From positions 1-34,481 of the forward strand of contig JAZNGX010000128.1 of assembly GCA_045576675.1 (NCBI GenBank): DNA of 34,481 bases. Reading direction: 5' to 3'. Shown here one piece after another: positions 25,918-33,124 of the stretch; within the stretch, counting starts at the first letter, position 1, and every line of letters begins with the position of its first letter. The notes beneath the pieces were generated by a model, which ran no database searches, was not told the origin of the DNA, and worked only from the letters and a program-made list of their open reading frames with translations. This DNA comes from JAZNGX01 sp045576675. Lineage in GTDB: Bacteria > Bacillota > Clostridia > Monoglobales > Firm-18. The translations under genes were made by a program, and so were the position numbers.

Positions 25918-27029
25918 AAAACAAAGCAATAGCAACTGGAAAAAGCTTGTGTGACACAATGATGAGAAGATATGACGCTCCGGAACTACCTCCGGAGCAG
26001 TGCTTCCTTTATCATCAGGGCGTATTCTTATCAGGAATGTTAAATATTTACAAGCTTTGTAATGAAGATAAGTATTTTAACTATGTAAAAAAATGGGTTG
26101 ACTCAATAATTGATGAGAACGGCGATATTTTAGAGTATGATTATGAAAATCCCGAGGTTATTCAACCCGGGTATGACAAAAGAAGTATTGATCATATTCA
26201 GCCCGGAATTCTTTTGTACAGATTGTACGAAAAAACAAATGATGAAAGATACAAAAAGGCACTTGGAACTTTGATGGAAAGACTTAAAACCTGGCCTAAA
26301 AACAAAGCAGGCGGCTTCTGGCACAAGGAATGTCATCCATATCAGATGTGGCTTGATTCGCTTTATATGGGTGGCCCTATTCGTGCTGAATACGCAAAAT
26401 TCAGCGGAGAACAATGGTGGCTTGATGAAGCAATAGACCAGATTTATATAATGTATGAAAACATATACGATAAAAATTCAGGTTTGATGCTTCACGCATG
26501 GGACGAGTCGAAGCAAGAAAGTTGGGCAGATGATGAAACCGGATTGTCTGAAGAAGTGTGGGGCAGAGCTTTAGGCTGGTATGTATATGCAATTACTGAC
26601 ATTTTAAGCTTTACTCCTGAAAATCATCCAAAGCGTGCAGGCGTTGTGGAAATAGAGCAAAAGCTATTGAGCAATCTTATGAAATACCGTGACGATAAGT
26701 CAAAAATGTGGTATCAGGTTGTGCCAAAGGGTGATTGCGAGGGCAACTGGATTGAAACCTCATGCAGCTGCTTATTCACAGGAGCAATAGCAAAAGCTGT
26801 TGAACTTGGAGTAATTGGTGATGAATACAAGGCTTTTGTTAACGAAAGCTTTGAAGGAATAGTTTCAAGGCTTGGCAGAAACGGTGATGACTTATCTGTC
26901 GATGGTGTATGCATAGGAACAAGCGTATGCAATTATCAGCAATATATCGAAAGACCAACCTGTTCAAACGATTTACATGGTGTTGGAGCATTCCTGCTGA
27001 TGTGTGCAGCAGTGGCAAACATTAATTAG
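25914..27029 (+). CDS. GH105 unsaturated rhamnogalacturonyl hydrolase (YteR-like)
   Basis: Hydrolyses the 4,5-unsaturated galacturonyl residue from the non-reducing end of oligosaccharides made by RG-I lyases. The 371-aa single alpha/alpha barrel matches the normal family length, and no signal peptide is present, so it acts in the cytoplasm. The family signature HPYQMWLDSLYMGGP contains the catalytic Asp, D148, equivalent to D143 of Bacillus subtilis YteR. A second signature, EEVWGRALGWYVYAITDIL, is also present. The start ATG overlaps the upstream stop (ATGA), with AGGTGG as ribosome binding site. It is followed after 47 nt by the importer genes. This enzyme is the strongest single piece of evidence that the locus targets rhamnogalacturonan I. 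Confidence 0.92.
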   Translation: MKNKAIATGKSLCDTMMRRYDAPELPPEQCFLYHQGVFLSGMLNIYKLCNEDKYFNYVKKWVDSIIDENGDILEYDYENPEVIQPGYDKRSIDHIQPGILLYRLYEKTNDERYKKALGTLMERLKTWPKNKAGGFWHKECHPYQMWLDSLYMGGPIRAEYAKFSGEQWWLDEAIDQIYIMYENIYDKNSGLMLHAWDESKQESWADDETGLSEEVWGRALGWYVYAITDILSFTPENHPKRAGVVEIEQKLLSNLMKYRDDKSKMWYQVVPKGDCEGNWIETSCSCLFTGAIAKAVELGVIGDEYKAFVNESFEGIVSRLGRNGDDLSVDGVCIGTSVCNYQQYIERPTCSNDLHGVGAFLLMCAAVANIN

Positions 27030-27076
27030 TTTGTAATTTAAATTAAAATAAATTATAAAAGAAAGAAGGAGTAGAA

Positions 27077-28648
27077 ATGAAAAACAATTTAAAAAGAGCT
27101 ATGCTTCTTATGATGGCACTTGTTATGCTTGTAACAATGGCAGGCTGCGGTGGCAAAGATGAAGAAGTAACAACAGTTGCAGAGGGTGAAATGCCTGAAA
27201 AACTATCAGTCTGGGCATCATTAGGAACACTTGCGGCTCAGGCAGGTGCTGAGGACAGAGGAGACATTCTTGCTTATCAGCTTATCGAGGAAAAAACCGG
27301 TGTTGAAGTTGAGTGGATTTGTCCTTCCGAGATGGCTGCACAGGAACAGTTTAACCTTTTGGTTGCTTCAGGTGAATATCCCGATGTAATCAACCATTTC
27401 TGGGGCAGCATTGACGGCGGTGCTCAGCAATATGTAGATGATGGTGTTATAGTACCAATTTCTGATTACATGGATAATATGCCTAACCTAACAAAGTTTA
27501 AAGGTGAAAGACCTGACATCGTAAAACAGATTACTGATGCAGAAGACCAGATATTGTATGCACCTACATTGAGAAAAGATGATGAGCTTACAGTTTTTGT
27601 CGGACCTGCTATCAGACAGGATTGGCTTGATAAATTAGGTCTTAAAATGCCTACAAATACAGACGAGCTTTACGAAGTGTTAAAGGCATTTAAAACTCAG
27701 GACCCCAACGGCAATGGAAAAGCTGACGAAATTCCATTTACGGGAATTCTTGCAGAGTACAATGCATTTGGTGTAGGTAACATTTTGTGGGCATTCGGTA
27801 CACACTACGATTTTTATGTAAAAGACGGAAAAGTTGTTTATGGTTTCTTAGAGGATGAAATGAAGGAAGGACTTGCTTACCTTAATAAGCTTTACGATGA
27901 GGGTCTTTTAGATCCTGACTACTTAATTAATGACCAGGAAAAATACGACAGCAAGATTATGAATGACAAATCTGGTTTCTATTATGCAATACAGCCAAGT
28001 AAGTATTACAATAGTATGAATGACGGCACAAAGCATATAGTTGCTGTTCCGTACTTTGACGGTAAATGCTATAACACAATGTATAGCTCACATCTCGGCG
28101 GAGCAGGTGCTGCAATTACAACAGCAAACAAAAATCCTTCAGGCACAGCTAAATGGCTTGACTATTTCTACAGCGATGAAGCTACAATTATTACAAACTT
28201 CGGTAAAGAAGGTATGACATATAATGTAGAAGACGGCAAGTATATTCTTGATAAAGAATATGTGTTTAATAACCCGAATGGCTTAGAAAGAAAAAATGTT
28301 TGTGCAATGAGCTTTATTGCAGCAACAACAGACTTTACAGGCTTCCAGCTATGGGATTATTACAGTCAGACATTAGAGCCGTGGGGCAAGGATGCCATTG
28401 AGATATGGAATGCTTCAGCAGACAGAACAGGTATATTACCAGCTCTTAGCTTTACATCTGAAGAAAACAGACTCCTTTCAAAATATATGAATGACATCAA
28501 TACTTATGCTGTAGAGCTTCTTAACAACGTGATTGTTGGACGTGCAGAGGTTGATGAGCTTGAAAAGGGTAAAGAAATGCTTAAACAAATGCATATCGAA
28601 GAAGTGTTGAAGGTTTACAACGACGCTTATGCAAGATATATAAAATAA
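27077..28648 (+). CDS. Lipoprotein solute-binding protein of an LplA/YtcQ-type oligosaccharide importer
   Basis: Captures oligosaccharide outside the membrane and delivers it to the two permeases encoded next. The N-terminus is a lipoprotein signal with the lipobox-like TMAGC (lipidated C24). The 523-aa body is a type 1 extracellular solute-binding fold, with family features such as KTQDPNGNGKADEIPFTG and YLNKLYDEGLLDPDYL, as in the long LplA/YtcQ group. AAGGAG precedes the ATG. In B. subtilis, YtcQ-YteP-YtcP imports RG-I oligosaccharides, and here the gene follows GH105, so the same substrate is likely. The 47-nt gap before it is AT-rich (27030-27076) and holds no clear promoter or terminator. 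Confidence 0.9.
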   Translation: MKNNLKRAMLLMMALVMLVTMAGCGGKDEEVTTVAEGEMPEKLSVWASLGTLAAQAGAEDRGDILAYQLIEEKTGVEVEWICPSEMAAQEQFNLLVASGEYPDVINHFWGSIDGGAQQYVDDGVIVPISDYMDNMPNLTKFKGERPDIVKQITDAEDQILYAPTLRKDDELTVFVGPAIRQDWLDKLGLKMPTNTDELYEVLKAFKTQDPNGNGKADEIPFTGILAEYNAFGVGNILWAFGTHYDFYVKDGKVVYGFLEDEMKEGLAYLNKLYDEGLLDPDYLINDQEKYDSKIMNDKSGFYYAIQPSKYYNSMNDGTKHIVAVPYFDGKCYNTMYSSHLGGAGAAITTANKNPSGTAKWLDYFYSDEATIITNFGKEGMTYNVEDGKYILDKEYVFNNPNGLERKNVCAMSFIAATTDFTGFQLWDYYSQTLEPWGKDAIEIWNASADRTGILPALSFTSEENRLLSKYMNDINTYAVELLNNVIVGRAEVDELEKGKEMLKQMHIEEVLKVYNDAYARYIK

Positions 28649-28670
28649 TATCAGAGGGGTAGATACAATT

Positions 28671-29618
28671 ATGCAGAATATGGCAACTACAAAATCTGCA
28701 AAACTTAATACAAATAAAAAACGCTTGTGGAAAAGAATAAAAGAACACAGGACCGTGTATCTGATATTTTTGCCGACACTACTGTTTTATCTGATATTTA
28801 TGTATATTCCGATGTTTGGAAACATAATGGCGTTTCAGGATTACTCTGTGGCAAAAGGAATTTTTGGAAGCAGATTTGTAGGATTTGAAAACTTTATTGA
28901 TTTTCTTACTAACTATAAGTTTTTTACGCTTCTTAGAAATACGCTTGTTCTCAATTTTTTGGGACTTGTTATATCATTCCCGGCTCCGATTATTCTTGCA
29001 TTGCTTTTGAATGAAGTAAAAAGTCTTAAATTTAAAAAGTCGGTGCAGACAATTACATATATGCCATACTTCATTTCAAGCGTTGTTATGGTTGGTATGA
29101 TTATGGTTTTCGTATCTAATGACGGTCTGATTAATAATATAAGAGGAATGTTCGGACTTGAGGCTGTGTCTTTTATGACTCAGCCCAAGTACTTCCCCTG
29201 GATATACACAATAAGCGACGTGTGGCAGACAATGGGATGGAACAGTATTATTTATATTGCCGCAATATCGTCTGTTGACCAGGAGCTTTACGAGGCAGCG
29301 CGAATTGATGGTGCAGGCAGATTTAAACAGGTGCTGCACGTTACATTGCCAGGTATTGCGACAACAATTATATTGCTTCTTATTATTCGTATCGGTCAGA
29401 TGCTTTCAATTGGTTACGAAAAAATCATTCTTTTGTATAATCCTTCGATTTACGAAAGTGCAGACGTTATTTCAACATATGTTTACAGACGCGGTCTTAT
29501 TGAAGGTGATTACAGTTATTCAACTGCAGTTTCAATGTTTAACTCAGTTTGTAACTTTATCTTATTGATGCTTGCAAATGGTGTCAGCAGAAAATTCTCA
29601 GGCGAGGGATTATGGTAG
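28671..29618 (+). CDS. ABC transporter permease, LplB/YteP type
   Basis: A 315-aa inner-membrane subunit with six expected membrane segments, the first being VYLIFLPTLLFYLIFMYIPM. The coupling loop carries the EAA motif EAARIDGAGRFKQVLHVTLPGI, which docks the ATPase. The N-terminal basic cytosolic tail and the total length are typical of the LplB/YteP group of carbohydrate ABC permeases. An in-frame ATG at 28680 could also start the protein; GAGGGG sits closer to the first ATG. It pairs with the permease 10 nt downstream and the lipoprotein 22 nt upstream. Confidence 0.92.
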   Translation: MQNMATTKSAKLNTNKKRLWKRIKEHRTVYLIFLPTLLFYLIFMYIPMFGNIMAFQDYSVAKGIFGSRFVGFENFIDFLTNYKFFTLLRNTLVLNFLGLVISFPAPIILALLLNEVKSLKFKKSVQTITYMPYFISSVVMVGMIMVFVSNDGLINNIRGMFGLEAVSFMTQPKYFPWIYTISDVWQTMGWNSIIYIAAISSVDQELYEAARIDGAGRFKQVLHVTLPGIATTIILLLIIRIGQMLSIGYEKIILLYNPSIYESADVISTYVYRRGLIEGDYSYSTAVSMFNSVCNFILLMLANGVSRKFSGEGLW

Positions 29619-29628
29619 GTGATAGAAT

Positions 29629-30516
29629 ATGAAAATAAAAAAGAGTTTAGGTGAAAAGGTTTTTGATATTTTTAACGTGATATTTCTATCCGTTATTGTT
29701 ATACTTACGCTGTACCCTTGCTATTATGTGCTCGTTGCATCGGTAAGTGACCCACTTAAAATATATGACGGGGGCGGTCTTTTATTGCTGCCGAGAGATT
29801 TCAGCATTGTAAGTTATATTGAGGTTGCAAAAAATTCTCAGCTGTGGATAGGTTACAGAAATACAATTTTTTATGTTGTTGCAGGTACACTTCTTAGTGT
29901 TTCACTAACAACATCAGCAGCTTTTTGTGCATCAAGACGTGACTTGCCGGGTAAAAATGTGATAATGTTTATGATATTGTTAACGATGTATTTTACAGGC
30001 GGACTTATTCCTACATATATGGTTGTTAAGAATTTAGGCTTGCTTGATACACCTTTTGCAATGATATTGCCACAGGCAGTAACAACTTATAACTTAATTA
30101 TTACATTAAGTTATTTTAAGAGCATACCCGATTCGATGGAAGAGGCTGCAAAAATTGATGGTGCAGGTGCTTTCAGAACCTTTATTAACATTATGGTTCC
30201 GCTTGCAAAACCAATTATTGCAGTTATAAGCCTTTACTATGCAGTAGGTATCTGGAACAATTATTTCAGCGGTCTTATATATTTGAAGAAAAAGGCACTT
30301 TATCCGCTACAGCTTGTGTTGAGAGAAATATTGGTACAAAACAATACTGCTACATCACAGGCAGCTATGAGTGGTATGGGTGGCGATTCTGCAGCATATG
30401 CGGCAAATATTAAGTACGCGACAGTTGTTGTTTCAACAGTGCCGATTTTATGCGTGTATCCGTTTGTACAGAAATACTTTGTTAAAGGCGTTATGATTGG
30501 TGCAGTTAAGGGGTGA
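29629..30516 (+). CDS. ABC transporter permease, LplC/YtcP type
   Basis: A 295-aa partner permease of the MalG type, with the EAA motif EEAAKIDGAGAFRTFINIMVPLAKP and a typical LplC/YtcP first membrane segment (VIFLSVIVILTLYPCYYVLVA), plus the ending FVQKYFVKGVMIGAVKG seen in this family. AGGTGAT lies ahead of the ATG. No ATP-binding subunit follows, as in B. subtilis YtcQ-YteP-YtcP, which uses the shared ATPase MsmX. The gene is tightly packed with the upstream permease and the serine hydrolase gene that starts 5 nt later. Confidence 0.92.
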   Translation: MKIKKSLGEKVFDIFNVIFLSVIVILTLYPCYYVLVASVSDPLKIYDGGGLLLLPRDFSIVSYIEVAKNSQLWIGYRNTIFYVVAGTLLSVSLTTSAAFCASRRDLPGKNVIMFMILLTMYFTGGLIPTYMVVKNLGLLDTPFAMILPQAVTTYNLIITLSYFKSIPDSMEEAAKIDGAGAFRTFINIMVPLAKPIIAVISLYYAVGIWNNYFSGLIYLKKKALYPLQLVLREILVQNNTATSQAAMSGMGGDSAAYAANIKYATVVVSTVPILCVYPFVQKYFVKGVMIGAVKG

Positions 30517-30520
30517 TTTT

Positions 30521-32008
30521 GTGAAAGATACAATGCTTAAAACTGTATCGCCTGAGAGTGTTGGTATAAGCTCAAAGGCAATAAATGACTATATTGATTT
30601 TCTTGATAAACGAGGAGTTAATCTTCACAGCTTTTTGATGATTCGTCACGGTAAAATCTGTGCGGAAGGATATTACGGCTCATACACTGAGGATAAGCTG
30701 CAAAGAATGTACTCAATAAGCAAAACCTTTACATCTGCGGCAATTGGTCTTATGGTTGATGAAGGGAGAATTAAGCTTACAGATAAAATTGCTGATTACT
30801 TCCCTGAATATGTTCCTGAAAACCCGCATCCTGAAATTCTTAACATAACCATTGAGGATATGCTAAAAATGGCTTGTTCATTTTCTTGCGATGCAACCAA
30901 TCCGGGAACTGTGCATAGTGACCAATCGAATGATTGGGTGCGTTCGTTCTTTGAGGCAAAGATTACCCACCCGTCAAACACAGGCTTTTTGTATGAAACT
31001 TCTGCATCTCATTTGATGGCAGCTTTGGTAGAAAAGCTAAGCGGTAAAAAGATGATGGAATATATGCGTGACAAGCTTTTTGACCCAATTGGTTTTTCAA
31101 AGGATGCGTGGTGCATTGAGGGTCCCGAGGGTTATTCGTGGGGCGGTTCAGGTGTAATGGCAACCTTGCGTGACCTTGCAAAATTTGCCCTTGTGTTTTT
31201 AAATAAAGGTAAGTTTAACGACCAGCAATTGATATCGGAGGATTACATATCAAAGGCCACAAGCAAACAGCTTGATTTGGACGTTTTCTACGGAACGCAC
31301 TGGACAGATTATGGCTATCAGGTATGGATAATGAAGGATAAAGGCTTCTGCTTCAGGGGTATGGGGTCGCAGCACGCAATATGTATTCCCGAAAAGGATT
31401 TCATATTCTGCTGCACGGCGGATAATCAGTATTATCCGTTGCTTGACTTCTTAATATATGAGGAGCTTTTAAATCACCTTGTTCCGTCAATTACTGACGA
31501 GGTATTACCTGAAAACGAAGACTACAAAGCACTAAAAGAGAAATGTGCTAATCTTAAGCTTCAGGTACAAAGGGGAGAGTATACAAGTCCGTGGATGGAT
31601 AAGGTTAATGGGGTTGTGTATAACCTTGAGGATAATCCAATGGAAATATCCAAAATATGCTTAAGCTTTGAAAAAGATAAAGGAAAGCTTGATTACACAA
31701 CACCAAGGGGAGATAAAACAATTTACTTTGGATTTGGAAAACATGAGGAATACTTGTTCCCCGAAACGCATTACTTTGGAAAACGAATAAATAAGCCTTC
31801 AGGCGAAATGTACAGAGCTGTGTCATCAGCGGCATGGACTGACCCGCATAAGCTTGTAATACGTGTTAATACAATTGATGAGTATTTGGGAAACATAACA
31901 ATGTCGTTCGGTTTTAAAGATGACAGCGTAGGAGTTATGATGAGAAAAAATGCAGAATGGTTTTTCAATGAATATCATGGCTATGCACTCGGTAAAAAGG
32001 AGGTGTAA
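30521..32008 (+). CDS. Beta-lactamase-fold serine hydrolase
   Basis: A 495-aa protein without a signal peptide, with a class C beta-lactamase/esterase fold. The SxxK active-site motif SISK gives S65 and K68, inside MYSISKTFTSAAIGLMVDEG. The second motif position reads YETSASHLMAALVEKLSG, with YET where YSN is usual. A glycine-rich RGMGSQ region plays the third-motif part. The C-terminal roughly 150 residues form an added beta-rich domain. The start is GTG at 30521: AAGGGGTGA ends at 30516 and overlaps the permease stop, while an in-frame ATG at 30533 is too distant. The TTG reading at 30497 would begin inside the permease. In this family, esterases, amidases and peptidases are all known. In context a deacylase or esterase on imported pectic oligomers is conceivable, but unproven. 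Confidence 0.85.
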   Translation: MKDTMLKTVSPESVGISSKAINDYIDFLDKRGVNLHSFLMIRHGKICAEGYYGSYTEDKLQRMYSISKTFTSAAIGLMVDEGRIKLTDKIADYFPEYVPENPHPEILNITIEDMLKMACSFSCDATNPGTVHSDQSNDWVRSFFEAKITHPSNTGFLYETSASHLMAALVEKLSGKKMMEYMRDKLFDPIGFSKDAWCIEGPEGYSWGGSGVMATLRDLAKFALVFLNKGKFNDQQLISEDYISKATSKQLDLDVFYGTHWTDYGYQVWIMKDKGFCFRGMGSQHAICIPEKDFIFCCTADNQYYPLLDFLIYEELLNHLVPSITDEVLPENEDYKALKEKCANLKLQVQRGEYTSPWMDKVNGVVYNLEDNPMEISKICLSFEKDKGKLDYTTPRGDKTIYFGFGKHEEYLFPETHYFGKRINKPSGEMYRAVSSAAWTDPHKLVIRVNTIDEYLGNITMSFGFKDDSVGVMMRKNAEWFFNEYHGYALGKKEV

Positions 32009-32011
32009 TGT

Positions 32012-33100
32012 ATGAAATATTTAATATGCGGAGATTTTACATCTACCAAAAATAACACAGAGCTTTTCAAAAACAAAGAATGTGACATTCTTTTTGGAGA
32101 TGTAAGGACGGTGTTTGATGAGGCAGACAGAGTCTTTGTAAACGTTGAATGTGCATTGACGGAGTCTGAAAACGCAATACCAAAATGGGGACCAAACATA
32201 AAAACTCCAAAAGAGGCAGCAGAGGTGTTAAAAACAGTCGGCGTAACAGATTGCGGCATCAGTAACAACCACATTTTCGACTATGGCTGCGAGGGTGCGT
32301 TGGATACAATGAAGGCACTAACTGAAGCAGGGCTTAATTACACAGGCTTTGGTATGAATTACGATGATGCAAGAAAAAATCTGTACTTCAAAACTCCTGA
32401 AGGTAAAAAGGTCGCGGTTATAGCAGTCAGCGACAGAGAATATTGCTACGCACTTGAGGATAGAATGGGTGCAAGAGCGTATGACGAGTATGATACAATG
32501 TTTGACATAATTGATGCTAAAAAGGAAGCAGACTTTGTAATCGTTGTATATCATGGTGGTAAGGAGTTCAGCAGATACCCGTCACCAAGACTTCGTAAGT
32601 CATGTCAGGCGATGGCAAAGCACGGGGCAGACGTTATTTTGTGTCAACATACTCATTGTGTTGGTTGTTATGAGAATTTTAACGGCTCACATATCCTTTA
32701 CGGTCAGGGTAACTTCCATTTCGCCTGGGACAGAGATGATGACGGATGGAATGACGGACTGATGGTAATGGTAGAGCTTACGGATAAATGTGACGTAACA
32801 TTTATACCTGTAGTAAAAAATAAGGTGGGCGTACAGCTTGCCAACGAACAAGAGAAAAAAGAAATCCTTGACGGATTTGAGAAGCGTAACAAACAGCTTG
32901 AAACAGACGAGTGGAAGCAAGGCTGGCACGATGTTTGTGAAGCACACAGAGAGATATATGAAGGCTCTGTAAAGAACACATGGCGCGAGGAGGAAAGCCC
33001 GAATTTTATTCAGCCATTTGCCCACTATATTGATTGTGAGGCACATCTGGATATATATCGTGAGCTATTTCCAACTTGGAATAAAACAAATGAAAAATAA
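32012..33100 (+). CDS. CapA/PgsA-family (metallophosphoesterase-fold) protein
   Basis: A 362-aa protein of the poly-gamma-glutamate CapA family, which adopts a calcineurin-like metallophosphoesterase fold. The metal-site motifs are present in order: GD (D8), FVNVECALTE, GISNNHIFDYG, VVYHGGKEF and CQHTHCVG, followed by LYGQGNFHF. No signal peptide or membrane anchor is seen, unlike capsule-synthesis CapA, so it is probably cytoplasmic. AAGGAGGTG precedes the ATG at an ideal spacing, 3 nt after the serine hydrolase stop. No capBC genes are nearby, which argues against poly-gamma-glutamate synthesis. CapA-like proteins recur in carbohydrate loci with unknown substrates, and a sugar-directed role here is only inference. 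Confidence 0.85.
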   Translation: MKYLICGDFTSTKNNTELFKNKECDILFGDVRTVFDEADRVFVNVECALTESENAIPKWGPNIKTPKEAAEVLKTVGVTDCGISNNHIFDYGCEGALDTMKALTEAGLNYTGFGMNYDDARKNLYFKTPEGKKVAVIAVSDREYCYALEDRMGARAYDEYDTMFDIIDAKKEADFVIVVYHGGKEFSRYPSPRLRKSCQAMAKHGADVILCQHTHCVGCYENFNGSHILYGQGNFHFAWDRDDDGWNDGLMVMVELTDKCDVTFIPVVKNKVGVQLANEQEKKEILDGFEKRNKQLETDEWKQGWHDVCEAHREIYEGSVKNTWREEESPNFIQPFAHYIDCEAHLDIYRELFPTWNKTNEK

Positions 33101-33124
33101 TTTGTATATAAAGGAGAATGTGTT

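Noticed and set aside
32012..33100. Poly-gamma-glutamate capsule synthesis locus
   Set aside because: Only a CapA-like protein without membrane anchor is present; no CapB or CapC homologue is next to it.
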